This document shows, in pieces, positions 14,375 to 23,521 of a DNA stretch of 64,000 nt. This stretch comes from Thermoleophilia bacterium (GTDB lineage Bacteria; Actinomycetota; Thermoleophilia; Solirubrobacterales; 70-9), in NCBI GenBank assembly GCA_016650125.1, contig JAENWT010000005.1, forward strand, positions 1 to 64,000, read 5' to 3'. A model generated the notes under the pieces. The model searched no databases. It was given only the letters and a program-made list of their open reading frames with translations, and was not told where the DNA came from. The first letter of the stretch is position 1, and every line of letters begins with the position of its first letter. The position numbers were made by a program, and so were the translations under genes.

Positions 14375-14758
14375 CTACTTGAGTTCTACGGTGGCGCCGG
14401 CTTCTTCGAGGTCGGCCTTCAGCTTGTCGGCCTCTTCCCTCTCGATGCCTTCCATGACGGGCTTCGGAGCCTCGTCGACCAGAGCCTTGGCTTCCTTCAG
14501 GCCCAGTCCGGTCGCGGCACGCACAACCTTGATGACCGGAACCTTCTTCTCGCCGACCTCCGTGAGGATGACGTCTACGGTCGAGCTCTCTTCCTCGGCA
14601 GCGCCTCCGCCGTCGCCTCCACCGGCGGCCGGTGCGGCTGCGGCTACGGCAGTTGCGGAAACTCCGAACTCCTCTTCGAGCGCCTTGATGCGCTCGGAAA
14701 GCTCGAGTACGGAAATGCCCTTGAGCTCGTCAATCCATTTTTCGGTGGTACTGGCCAT
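14375..14758 (-). CDS. rplL: 50S ribosomal protein bL12 (L7/L12)
   Basis: 127 residues, normal length. The N-terminal dimerisation domain (residues 5-35), an Ala/Gly hinge ([20 protein letters not shown]) and the globular C-terminal domain ([38 protein letters not shown]) are all visible. It forms the flexible stalk that recruits elongation factors. AGGAG lies 7 bases before the ATG. It is co-transcribed with rplJ, 59 bases upstream, and is followed by a long terminator-like hairpin. Confidence 0.98.
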   Translation of the reverse strand: MASTTEKWIDELKGISVLELSERIKALEEEFGVSATAVAAAAPAAGGGDGGGAAEEESSTVDVILTEVGEKKVPVIKVVRAATGLGLKEAKALVDEAPKPVMEGIEREEADKLKADLEEAGATVELK

Positions 14759-14817
14759 GTTGCTGCTCCTGTTCGTTTCTCTTCTAAGTGTGTTCTAGGA
14801 AAATTGATGCGCGGGTG

Positions 14818-15522
14818 TTACTCGTCCGCGGGTGCTTCTTCCGCTGGTGCCTCTTCAGCGGCAGCATCTTCGGCCGGCTCTTCTTCAGCCGGCGCGTCGT
14901 CCGCGGGTGCTTCTTCAGCCGGTGCTTCTTCAGCAGGTGCTTCTTCAGCAGCCGGTTCCTCGGCGGCGGGCGCCTCCTCGGCCGGAGCCTCGGGAGCGGT
15001 TCCGCTGACCAGGCCCTGGTCGGCGATCATCTGGAGCTGACGGGCGATTCCGGAGATCATCGATCCCAGTCCTCGGGTCAGACCGACGATCGGGCTGGCC
15101 ACGACTCCGGCCAGCTGGGCGTTCAGCATGTCGCGCGAAGGAAGCTTGGAGATCGCTGTGAAGCGCTCCGAGTCAAGGACGGTGTCTCCCATGAAGCCGC
15201 CCTTGAACGTCAGGACGTTGGCGTCCTTGTTGAAGGTCGTGATCGCCTTGGCGGCAGCCGCGACGTCGCCACGGACGAAGGTGAGCGCGGTCGGGCCGGT
15301 CAGCACGTCGTCGAGGGCGGTTACTCCGGCCTTGGCGGCGGCGAGCTTGGTCAGGCGGTTCTTGACGACCTTGAACGACGCGTCAGCCTCGCGCAGCTTG
15401 CCGCGGAGTTCGGCCGCCTGGGCGACGGAGATACCGCGGTAGTCGATAGCGAAGACTGATTCCGAAGCCTTGATCTCGACACTGATCTCATCGATCACTG
15501 CTGCTTTTTCTTCTCGGTTCAT
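14818..15522 (-). CDS. rplJ: 50S ribosomal protein uL10 with long acidic tail
   Basis: 234 residues; the usual bacterial length is about 165-180. Residues 1-172 form the uL10 domain (VFAIDYRGISVAQAAELRGKL near residue 25, the VKNRLTKLAA rRNA-binding segment) and the C-terminal helix that carries L12 dimers. The remaining 60 residues are Ala/Glu/Pro repeats of the type APAEE. Such tails occur in some high-GC Actinobacteria. Their role is unknown. The gene is preceded by an attenuator-like leader, and the expected upstream neighbour rplA is 27 kb away. Confidence 0.97.
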   Translation of the reverse strand: MNREEKAAVIDEISVEIKASESVFAIDYRGISVAQAAELRGKLREADASFKVVKNRLTKLAAAKAGVTALDDVLTGPTALTFVRGDVAAAAKAITTFNKDANVLTFKGGFMGDTVLDSERFTAISKLPSRDMLNAQLAGVVASPIVGLTRGLGSMISGIARQLQMIADQGLVSGTAPEAPAEEAPAAEEPAAEEAPAEEAPAEEAPADDAPAEEEPAEDAAAEEAPAEEAPADE

Positions 15523-15660
15523 TTCTTATCTCAAGTTTCGTTCGTTGTCAGGCCTTGCGGCCAATAAAAAAGCCCACTCGCAGGCGGGCAGAAGAAAGTG
15601 TCTCTCCGGCTCCACCTGTCGCTGGATTTGTGGGCTATCACCCAACCAGCGGTCTATGGC
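15523..15660 (-). promoter_or_regulatory. rplJ leader with attenuator-like terminator
   Basis: In the minus-strand leader GCCCGC (15589-15584) pairs with GTGGGC (15577-15572) around a 6-base loop, followed by TTTTTTATT: an intrinsic terminator 50 bases before rplJ. An upstream GCCCAC (15635-15630) is perfectly complementary to the 3' arm GTGGGC, so a mutually exclusive antiterminator can form. This matches the known logic of L10 leader autoregulation, in which the L10-L12 complex binds the nascent leader. Which structure L10 would stabilise is inference. Confidence 0.65.
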
Positions 15661-15684
15661 AGGCGAAGAACCATATCTGATTGC

Positions 15685-17235
15685 TCAACCGAAAGGTGGC
15701 TGGTAACGATCCTTGACCGGACGCAGCGAGAAGGATCGCGATGTCTGGCCGTGGTAGGTCGCGCGGACATCGCCTCGCTTCTTGCGCCCCAGCTTTCGCG
15801 CCAATCTGGTCTTGATGACGGAGCGGAAGATTCCGTTGCGGTCGGCTTTCGCGGTGCCTATTCGCTTCCAGCTTCCACCCGTTCGGAAGCTGAGTGCCAC
15901 CTTGCCGCCAGTGCTCGCGGCGGTCCGTCCCCAGACCGAGATCCCGCTTTCCTTCCCGAAAGCAACGAAGGGAAAGTGAAAGGCCTTGAGAATTCGCTTC
16001 GGCCGATCCTTGGCGAGGGTCGTTCCGCGGAAGTAGAGGCCCGACTCCATGGTTTCGCTGTAGGGCAGCCCCTTGGGACTTGGCCAGTCCCGGAGACTCA
16101 ACCAGAAGAACTTGCTGACGCCGGATTGCCAGGCGCGGAACATCGCTTCGGACGTCCAGCGCGTGAGCAACCCCATCGGGACTCCGCCGGGATCCGGCGG
16201 TTTCGAATCCCAACTGAACTCGGTCACCCAGAGCGGGATCGAGTTTTGCCCCGTCTTGATCTTCCCGGCGGAATTGGCCGCCCGGAGCAGCTTCCCCATC
16301 TCCGGCAGATCGCCCAGCGAGACATCGTCGGGCCCGGCCGATTCGTGGGTGGGACCGCCGGTCGTATACGGATTTACGGCCCAGATGTCGAAACGGGCCC
16401 TGTCGTGGCAACCGCGTTCGGGCTTTGGATGCTTGCGTCCCGTCATGCAGAGCACGCGCCGGGCAAAGTCGAGTGGACCGAGACCTCCCGGGCGCTCCAG
16501 CGGGGCCAGCCCACCGGCGATCACCTTGTTTCCTGCTTTCACCCCCTTGACGGTTCCGGCGAACCGGTTGAGCAGATTCCGGTAGAGAGTCGGGGAAACC
16601 TTCTTGCCATTCTTGTACTGGGGCTTGAAAAAGAGGGGGAGATTCGGCTCGTTCAAGGGTTCCCAATAGCGAACCCGCGGCAATCCACCGTAGGTTCCGC
16701 TGTAACGCTTTGCGGCCGCCTTCGAAAACCGGGCGAAAGCCTTCGGGTTCGGGTTACAGATGCCCGCCGTCGAGCTCTTGCATCGCTCGGCCCATTTCGG
16801 GGCGGAAAAGATCTGCACCATGGGTGTGAGGCCGGCGTTCACAGCCATTCGGAGCTGAGAGTCGAACTCCGCCCAGCTGTAGTGGGAATCACCGGGGTCG
16901 GTGGGATTCCAGGAACCCGGCTTAGCAGCGGGGGCGACCGAACTCCAATAGATGATCACCCGGGTCATCTTCGCTCCGGCTTTCCTGATCCGGTCGAACC
17001 CGAGCTGTTCCTGGGACCCGATATCGGTGGTCGTCACCCCCGTCGTCAACCGTTGATTCGCAGCGTCAGCCGATTCCACAGTTGGGGCGAGGACCATCGC
17101 GATGCCGATCGACGCAAAGGAGACGGCCAGGATCAGCGTCGTGACCAGATAAGTGGGCAAGACGCGACGGCGACGTCCCGGCGACAGTTGGCCTGATACC
17201 GGATTAATCGGAGATGTCAGTTCAGTTGGTCTCAT
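15685..17235 (-). CDS. Membrane-anchored glycoside hydrolase, clan GH-A-like (paralogue 2)
   Basis: 516 residues from ATG 17235 (a TTG at 17244 is also in frame). Unlike its paralogues it has an N-terminal cytosolic arm with RRRR and a signal-anchor helix (YLVTTLILAVSFASIGIAMVL), and no small coupled gene upstream. WEPLNEPN (acid/base Glu) and WVTEFSWDS (nucleophile Glu) are conserved, as are the Cys-containing loop and the C-terminal beta domain ending in SFSLRPVKDRYQPPFG. Strong identity to 3891-5372 and 23518-24993 shows recent family expansion. It is the last island gene before the rplJ leader, on the same strand. Confidence 0.8.
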   Translation of the reverse strand: MRPTELTSPINPVSGQLSPGRRRRVLPTYLVTTLILAVSFASIGIAMVLAPTVESADAANQRLTTGVTTTDIGSQEQLGFDRIRKAGAKMTRVIIYWSSVAPAAKPGSWNPTDPGDSHYSWAEFDSQLRMAVNAGLTPMVQIFSAPKWAERCKSSTAGICNPNPKAFARFSKAAAKRYSGTYGGLPRVRYWEPLNEPNLPLFFKPQYKNGKKVSPTLYRNLLNRFAGTVKGVKAGNKVIAGGLAPLERPGGLGPLDFARRVLCMTGRKHPKPERGCHDRARFDIWAVNPYTTGGPTHESAGPDDVSLGDLPEMGKLLRAANSAGKIKTGQNSIPLWVTEFSWDSKPPDPGGVPMGLLTRWTSEAMFRAWQSGVSKFFWLSLRDWPSPKGLPYSETMESGLYFRGTTLAKDRPKRILKAFHFPFVAFGKESGISVWGRTAASTGGKVALSFRTGGSWKRIGTAKADRNGIFRSVIKTRLARKLGRKKRGDVRATYHGQTSRSFSLRPVKDRYQPPFG

Positions 17236-17472
17236 ATCTGGCAACTACGGTTGGAACACTCCGGGGCGGGTCCCGTTTCGGTCGCCCTGAGAATGTTTCG
17301 GACCGGCTCTGTTGATTCGTACCCGGAAACCCGAAAGGCAACCAATAGTGCAACACGACCAATTGATTCGTTTTGCGGTCTCGGAAATTCGAAAAGTTGA
17401 CTAACATGAATGTGGGTAACGGAGCAGCGTCCGGCCGCCACTCGGGAGAGAGATGCAAGCCGGAGGAGACGA

Positions 17473-19596
17473 GTGCCAAGAATGGACAACCACGCAAATC
17501 TGTGTCTGATCCGCCTACGGACTTTGGTCGCGCTCCTTGTGAGCATCGCCGCCGGTGCGGTAATCACTTCGGACCAGGCTGCGGCGTCCCGCAAGAACGC
17601 GCCGGTGGAAATCACCATCGTGACCATGAATCAGGCAGCCCTTCTTTCGACGAAGAAGCTGAACCTGAACATAAAAACCAGAATTCCGGTTACCGTTCGA
17701 GTCTGGGCCAGCCCCCGCAACCGCTCGAACCACCGGCCAGCCCGGCTAGTCCGCTTCAAAGAGGCAGGGACCAAGAGGGTCTCCTTCTACCTCGGCGGGC
17801 TGGACCGCGCGAGACTCTCCACCTGCGGAGCCAAAACAGTCAAAGTTGCAGCCAGGTACAGGCGCGGTAGCAAGCCACGCAAGGCCACGGCGAAGAAAAC
17901 CTTGGCTCACAGCTCGAAAGAGTGCCCGCCGACCTTCAAGCCCCCGGTCGCGTCCGACGACCTGGCGGCCACCGACGAAGCGTCAGCCGCGCTGATTCCC
18001 GTTCTCGCCAACGACAGCGACCCCGATGGCCGACCCCTGACCATCGTCTCGGTAGACGATTCAGGAACGACGGGGACCGCAACGCTCGTCGGCCAACGGA
18101 TTCACTACGACCCAGACGGCCAGCTTGAAGCTTTGGCCGAAGGTCAGACCGGCTCCGACACCTTCACTTACACGGTCGAAAACGACAAGGGCAAACGCGA
18201 CACCGCGAGGGTTGCCGTCGACATCGAGGGAATCGACGACCCCAGCAGCCTGAGCATGACTCCGGCGCTTTACCCGGAGTACTCCCCGGAGATCAGCGAC
18301 TACGTCACGCGTTGCGGCGGTAGTCCGGTTCAGATTGACGTGGAAGCCGGGCCTGGCAACACGATCGACATCGACGGACAGGGACCTGCGACGGGTAATT
18401 TCTCAACCGAAGTCGAGCTCAGCGCCAATCAAGGATTCACCTTCGTCCGCGGTGCCGGCAGCCAGGAGGCGACCCACCACGTACGCTGCCTTCCCGCTGA
18501 TTTCCCGGAGTGGACTTTTGAGAAGTTCAGCCCAACGGAGCAGCAGTGGTACATGGTTACGCGAGAGGCCTACAGCATCATGTTCGACGGTGACGGCGTT
18601 CCGGTCTGGTGGTTCAACGACCCCACTTTGCCGGGTGACTTCAAGTATCTGGGTGACGGGACCCTCGCTTGGGCGACCGGTGGAACCAACGACGACACCA
18701 GGTACGAGATCCGGGCGTTCGATGCCACATTGCTCAATACCCTCAGGACGACCGGAAACGAGCTGGATGCCCACGACCTTCAGCTGTTGCCCAATGGCAA
18801 CTACATGGTGATGACCTACATGCCTCGAGCGACCACCACTGACATCAGCGCTTACGGCGGGCCCACCGATGCCACGATCCTGGACGCAGAACTTCAGGAG
18901 ATCGAACCTGACGGCACTCTCGTCTGGTCGTGGAACAGTGGCGGCCACGTTGGGTTCGACGAAACTGGCCACTGGTGGGGGGACTTTGTGCTCAACGTCG
19001 GCACGACCAGCGGTACTTATGACGTGGTGCACATGAATTCGGCCCAGGTTGTGGAGGACTCCGTTGTCGTCTCCATGAGACACACCGACGCGATCTACAA
19101 AATTGACCTGAGCACCGGCGACATCGTCTGGAAGCTTGGAGGGACCTCTACTCCGGAAAGTCTCACCGTCCTCGGAGATCCCTTTGGCGCGAACCCGTTA
19201 GGTGGCCAGCACTATGCCCGAATCCTTGCCGACGGCACCCTCACAGCATTCGACAACGGCATGCTAAAGGGTCGACAACCTCGGGCTGTTCAGTACTCAA
19301 TCGACGAAGAATCCGGGACCGCGACCCTCTTGGAATCAGTTGTTGACCCAGATGTTCCTGCCGCAATCTGCTGCGGCTCAGCTCGCCGCTCGGAAACGGG
19401 AAGCTGGCTGATGGCCTGGGGCGGCCCAGGAACGACCGAGTACCCCGTGACCGAATTCGCGGCTGATGGTTCGAGGACATTCAGGCTCGGTTTTCTTCCG
19501 GCTGGGGCCTTCACCTACCGGGTCCACTCGGTGCCGCGAGGCGTGATCGCAGCCACCGAACTGCGGTCCGGGATGGATAGGCAGTTCCCCCGCTAG
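17473..19596 (+). CDS. Secreted arylsulfotransferase with cadherin-like domain
   Basis: 707 residues. GGAGGAG lies 5 bases before a GTG at 17473, which I take as start; an ATG follows at 17482. A hydrophobic signal segment (LVALLVSIAAGAVI) is followed by a basic domain. Next comes a cadherin-like/VCBS unit (VLANDSDPDGRPLTIVSVDD, then GSDTFTYTV). From about residue 350 a beta-propeller of the arylsulfotransferase type starts, with repeated W/D-rich strands, ELDAHDLQLLPNGNYMVM and GGQHYARILADGTL carrying the two histidines expected near the active site. PAPS-independent sulfate transfer between aryl groups is the family reaction; the substrate is unknown. Confidence 0.8.
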   Translation: MPRMDNHANLCLIRLRTLVALLVSIAAGAVITSDQAAASRKNAPVEITIVTMNQAALLSTKKLNLNIKTRIPVTVRVWASPRNRSNHRPARLVRFKEAGTKRVSFYLGGLDRARLSTCGAKTVKVAARYRRGSKPRKATAKKTLAHSSKECPPTFKPPVASDDLAATDEASAALIPVLANDSDPDGRPLTIVSVDDSGTTGTATLVGQRIHYDPDGQLEALAEGQTGSDTFTYTVENDKGKRDTARVAVDIEGIDDPSSLSMTPALYPEYSPEISDYVTRCGGSPVQIDVEAGPGNTIDIDGQGPATGNFSTEVELSANQGFTFVRGAGSQEATHHVRCLPADFPEWTFEKFSPTEQQWYMVTREAYSIMFDGDGVPVWWFNDPTLPGDFKYLGDGTLAWATGGTNDDTRYEIRAFDATLLNTLRTTGNELDAHDLQLLPNGNYMVMTYMPRATTTDISAYGGPTDATILDAELQEIEPDGTLVWSWNSGGHVGFDETGHWWGDFVLNVGTTSGTYDVVHMNSAQVVEDSVVVSMRHTDAIYKIDLSTGDIVWKLGGTSTPESLTVLGDPFGANPLGGQHYARILADGTLTAFDNGMLKGRQPRAVQYSIDEESGTATLLESVVDPDVPAAICCGSARRSETGSWLMAWGGPGTTEYPVTEFAADGSRTFRLGFLPAGAFTYRVHSVPRGVIAATELRSGMDRQFPR

Positions 19597-19626
19597 CTAC
19601 TACTCGCCGCCTACCTAGCTTCGAAC

Positions 19627-21237
19627 TCAGCGGGCGCCCGTGCGCCTGGTTACGGCGGTAATCGTGCGAAGCAGCAGCTTCAGATCCTCGATGAGGGTCC
19701 ATCCGATGACGTAGGTGTAGTCGAGCTTGAGCATGTCGTGCATTGGGATGTCACTCCTGCCCATGACCTGCCAGGGACCGGTTATACCGGGCCTCATCTT
19801 TTCCCTGACCTTGAAATCTTCACTGACCAGGCTCGATTCATCCAGTGGCAGCGGCCTCGGCCCGACCAGGCTCATGTCGCCCACCAGGACGTTCCAGAGC
19901 TGGGGAATCTCGTCGATCGACCAGTTGCGCAGGTAGTTGCCAACCCGGGTAATCCGGGGGTCGCGGTCAATCTTGAGCATGCCGCCGTTGTTGCCGTGCC
20001 CCTGCGACCTGAGTTCGTCCCGCTGCAGATCGGCATCTGCCGCCATCGTGCGCAGTTTCACCACGTCAAACGTCCCGCCGTTCCGTCCGCCTCGTGGCTG
20101 CCGGAAGATGACCGGGCCTGGCGAATCAAGCCGAATCGCCAGGGCAGAGAACATCAGCACCGGGGATGCGACGATCAGGAAGCTCGCGGAGACGAGAATG
20201 TCGAGTGCCCGCTTGAAGCTGGCCGCAAGGGGCTGCTGCCTCGAGGGTCGCATGCTCATGACGGCCATACCTTCGAGATGGTGGAGTGAAGTGCTCGGGT
20301 AGAACGTCTCCGGACCCCCGGCAACGAAGTCGACGATTATCCCGTTCTCGACCAGCTTGCGAACGAGTTTGGAACGCATCGAGAAGCTGCCCGAACCTCC
20401 GGCGATTATCGCCCGCTCGACATCGTTCTCGATCAGGCGGTCGATCATTTCTTCGGTGCTCAGCTTGTGCTGGGACCGCCTGCCGACATCCCCCGCCTCG
20501 TTGGACGAGTAGAGCAGGAAGTTGCCCGAGAGATCCATCTCGAATTCGCATCGGACGTCGAGTGACCACTCCGGATGACGCTCCATCCGCTCCGAAAGGG
20601 CACTCAGGCCGAACGCATCGCCAATTGAAGCGACCGGGCGGAGGTTCCAGCTTCGGCTGCGGGCGGAGGTCCTGAGTACTGCCCGGAAGACCAGGAGCGA
20701 CCCGATCATCAGGATCCACATCAGCATCGGCGCGGTGAACTCATGCGCACCGGGCACCAGCGTCGCGGAGATCAGGACGAAGACCCAGGCCCAGGCCGTG
20801 GCGGAAACCACGATCGGACCGATTTCATCGACGTAGTCCTCGTAGATCCGGCGGTCGACCTGATGGTAAAGACCGCCGGCGTAAGCAATGACGAACCACA
20901 CGGGAATCGATGCGACCAGCGCCGCGGCATATCCAACGGAGTCCGAGGTTGCCTCTCCCCGGTTCGCCACCCCTACCGCAAGAAATGCGGCAACCAGAAT
21001 GGCGACCAGGTCCGAAACCGCGAGCAGGCGGTGGTAGACGTAGCCGGCGCGACCGCCCGGCGAACTGGGCCTGGCGGGTGCCGGCTCTTCCGGTCGTCTC
21101 AAATACGCGTCCGGCTCACGCACCGTCGGGGTTTCGGCAACCAACCCCGTACCAGCGTCACCTTCATGCGACGAATCGGCAGGTCGTTCGTTTCTACGCC
21201 TGTCCTTCAGTTCAGCATCCATGCCTGGAGTTCTCAC
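19627..21237 (-). CDS. Polyprenyl-phosphate sugar phosphotransferase (priming enzyme)
   Basis: 536 residues. A charged N-terminal arm precedes four membrane helices (about 75-205) and a cytosolic domain, then a fifth helix at about 350 (DILVSASFLIVASPVLMFSALAI). The catalytic C-terminal bacterial sugar transferase domain follows (VKLRTM, TRVGNYLRNWSIDEIPQLWN, DMSLVGPRPLPLDE, MRPGITGPWQVMGRSD). It transfers a sugar phosphate from a nucleotide sugar to undecaprenyl phosphate, the first step of glycan assembly. The start is GTG 21237 or ATG 21222; AGGAAAGG fits the latter better. It is divergent from the GT4 gene at 21461; a decayed copy of the same divergent pair lies at 26079-28094. Confidence 0.93.
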   Translation of the reverse strand: MRTPGMDAELKDRRRNERPADSSHEGDAGTGLVAETPTVREPDAYLRRPEEPAPARPSSPGGRAGYVYHRLLAVSDLVAILVAAFLAVGVANRGEATSDSVGYAAALVASIPVWFVIAYAGGLYHQVDRRIYEDYVDEIGPIVVSATAWAWVFVLISATLVPGAHEFTAPMLMWILMIGSLLVFRAVLRTSARSRSWNLRPVASIGDAFGLSALSERMERHPEWSLDVRCEFEMDLSGNFLLYSSNEAGDVGRRSQHKLSTEEMIDRLIENDVERAIIAGGSGSFSMRSKLVRKLVENGIIVDFVAGGPETFYPSTSLHHLEGMAVMSMRPSRQQPLAASFKRALDILVSASFLIVASPVLMFSALAIRLDSPGPVIFRQPRGGRNGGTFDVVKLRTMAADADLQRDELRSQGHGNNGGMLKIDRDPRITRVGNYLRNWSIDEIPQLWNVLVGDMSLVGPRPLPLDESSLVSEDFKVREKMRPGITGPWQVMGRSDIPMHDMLKLDYTYVIGWTLIEDLKLLLRTITAVTRRTGAR

Positions 21238-21460
21238 CTTTCCTGATAACCGAATCTCTTTTCAATGCAACACTTGCCGTTCAACCTTGTTGCGGTCCTC
21301 CAGCTTCATGATTTCACGGTGATCCAGAACCCACCCCTGACTTTTAATTCTGGCCCTGCAAAACAGGAAGTTGATTTCAAGTGTAACGCTTCCAATGGAG
21401 ATCCTGTTGCTAACCTCAACCACTAGTGACCCTGTACCCGGAATCTAAATCGCTACTCAT

Positions 21461-22654
21461 ATGAGGATTCAACTCTGGAGTTGCAACTACGCCCCTGAGC
21501 CGATGGGTATCGCACCGCTAAGTGCCATCTGGGCCCGGGAAATGGCCCGTCGAGGCCACGAAGTCGACGTCGTCGCTGCCCACCCTCACTACCCACAGCC
21601 AGAATGGGGTTCCCGCGTAATGCCCTACCGTGAGGTCCGGGACGGGATACCGGTGACCCGCCTGCCTCTGATCATCGGCCGCAAGCGGAAATCGCAGCGA
21701 CTGGTGCAGGAACTGAGCTTCATGGCCGCGCAGGCGGCCGCTGCGCCGTTCCTCGGTAGTCCCGATGTCCTGATTTCGGTTACGCCCAGTTTTCCGGCAC
21801 TGTTGCCAGGGATGATCAACACCCGCCTGAGGCGGGTCCCGTGGGTGCTCTGGGTCCAGGACATACTTCCCGATGGAGCGGCGACGACCGGTTACGTCGA
21901 AGAAGGTGGGATCGCCTACCTCTTGTCTCGCCGACTCGAGTCGGCATCATACGAAGCCGCCAGCAGCATCATCGTGTTGTCAGAAGGCTTCAGAAGCAAC
22001 CTGGTTGCCAAAGGGGTCCCACCAGAGAAGATCTCGCTTGCCTACAACCCGGCGACGATTGTTGCTGATCCCTCATCCATTGAGCGTGGCAAGATCCCTG
22101 GCCCGCCTCGAGTGCTCTGCATGGGAAACATCGGCAAATCTCAGGGGCTTGCCCGCATCGTCGAGACATTCGAAGCCGACGCACGTTTGACCGAGCTTGG
22201 AGCCGAACTCATCCTGACGGGTGCCGGGGTTGCCGAAGACGAGGTCAGGGCGGCGATCAAAACGGACCGGGTCAAGATGCTGGGAGTCATCGAACTGGCC
22301 GCCCTAAAGTACGAAATTGCCCGCTCACATCTTGGTGCGGTCACCCAGGCTTATTCGGGAGGCGAGTTCAACGTACCCTCGAAACTCATGAACTACATGG
22401 CGGCCGGCCTGCCAGTCGTAGCGTCGGTCAGGCCGGAAAGTGAGGCGGCCCGTATCGTCCAACAGTCCGGAGCTGGCTGGATTTCGGATAGCGCGGACCC
22501 GTCAGGCTTCGTCGAATCGATAGTCGAGGCAATGTCGCGGCCCGACGAACTTACTAGGCGCAGCGAGGCCGGCATTGAGTTCGCCGGTAACAATCTCTCT
22601 ACCGAGGCCCTCGCAGATAGGTTCGACGTGGCACTATTACACGCGACCAGCTGA
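21461..22654 (+). CDS. GT4-family glycosyltransferase, WcaI-like (intact copy)
   Basis: 397 residues with a GT-B fold: the N-terminal domain starts QLWSCNYAPEPMGIAP and contains HEVDVVAAHPHYPQPEW. The linker region WVLWVQDILPDGA is followed by the C-terminal nucleotide-sugar domain (RVLCMGNIGKSQGL, AELILTGAG, YSGGEFNVPSKLMNYMAAGLPVVA with the EX7E-like acidic residue). It presumably adds a sugar to the lipid-linked intermediate. It is divergent from the priming transferase, 223 bases away. A second copy at 26892-28094 is interrupted by a stop codon. Confidence 0.9.
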   Translation: MRIQLWSCNYAPEPMGIAPLSAIWAREMARRGHEVDVVAAHPHYPQPEWGSRVMPYREVRDGIPVTRLPLIIGRKRKSQRLVQELSFMAAQAAAAPFLGSPDVLISVTPSFPALLPGMINTRLRRVPWVLWVQDILPDGAATTGYVEEGGIAYLLSRRLESASYEAASSIIVLSEGFRSNLVAKGVPPEKISLAYNPATIVADPSSIERGKIPGPPRVLCMGNIGKSQGLARIVETFEADARLTELGAELILTGAGVAEDEVRAAIKTDRVKMLGVIELAALKYEIARSHLGAVTQAYSGGEFNVPSKLMNYMAAGLPVVASVRPESEAARIVQQSGAGWISDSADPSGFVESIVEAMSRPDELTRRSEAGIEFAGNNLSTEALADRFDVALLHATS

Positions 22655-22765
22655 TCGTACGTTTCGTCCCAATCGTCGAAAAACGAACACATTGGTATCT
22701 TGCTGCGATGAAACCAACTCCCCCTTGGTCTGACCTCCATTGCCCTGGTTGGCGGCTGCAAAGCT

Positions 22766-23521
22766 TTGTCTGATCCCAGAATCCGGATGGCGTGGGCCAA
22801 GTCTCGCAAGCTAGTTCGCCTTCTCGGGAATCGTGCCTACTGGCCAGCGCTTAGAAGGGGCGTTGCCGCCTCGGTGGAGCATTCTCGGATCCCATTCGGA
22901 GCTGATTTCACGACGGTGCTGGACGTTGGTGCATCACGGGGACAGTTCGCCCTCTTTTCCGTAGAACGCTTTCCGGATGCGAACATAATTTGCTTCGAGC
23001 CGCAGCCCGGGCCAGCTGGTGACTTGCGCAGGGTCCTCGGTGATCGCGTGGAATTGATCGGTACGGCGTTGGGTCCGGAGCCCGGCATGGCGACCATGAA
23101 CATCTCGGCCCAGGACGATTCATCCTCGCTCCTCGCAATAGGGGAGAGGCAGGTGGCCGAGTTCCCGGGGACTGGAACCAATCACACGATCGAAGTGCCC
23201 GTCACTACCCTCGACGATGCGCTTCAGGGGACCATCGCCCGACCATGCCTACTCAAGATCGACGTTCAGGGCTTCGAACTTGGCGTCCTGCGCGGTGCTC
23301 ACAGAGTTCTCCGCGAGGTCGACACCGCCTTCATTGAGTGTTCATTCGTTGAACTCTACGAGGGCCAGGCCCTGGCCGAAGAAGTCGTTTCGTTCATGCA
23401 GGACTCGGGGTTTCGCCTCGCCGGCGTGCATGAGATCGCGTACTCAGCAGATGGCTCGGCTATCCAAGGTGACTTCCTCTTCCGCCGGTCGGAAGTGGAA
23501 AACAACCCAGAAGCTGTTTAA
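22766..23521 (+). CDS. FkbM-family SAM-dependent methyltransferase (intact)
   Basis: 251 residues from a TTG start; an in-frame ATG at 22787 is the alternative. SAM motif I is VLDVGASRGQFALF, followed by IICFEPQPGPAG (the acidic loop binding the ribose), VPVTTLDDAL, and LLKIDVQGFELGVLRG, the FkbM hallmark. These enzymes O-methylate sugar hydroxyls. A truncated near-copy lies at 3672-3875. The stop overlaps the convergent hydrolase stop by 4 bases. Confidence 0.9.
   Translation: MSDPRIRMAWAKSRKLVRLLGNRAYWPALRRGVAASVEHSRIPFGADFTTVLDVGASRGQFALFSVERFPDANIICFEPQPGPAGDLRRVLGDRVELIGTALGPEPGMATMNISAQDDSSSLLAIGERQVAEFPGTGTNHTIEVPVTTLDDALQGTIARPCLLKIDVQGFELGVLRGAHRVLREVDTAFIECSFVELYEGQALAEEVVSFMQDSGFRLAGVHEIAYSADGSAIQGDFLFRRSEVENNPEAV

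Noticed and set aside
14788-15459. 223-codon plus frame rich in Ser/Arg/Gly/Phe
   Set aside because: It is the antisense image of the APAEE repeats of rplJ.
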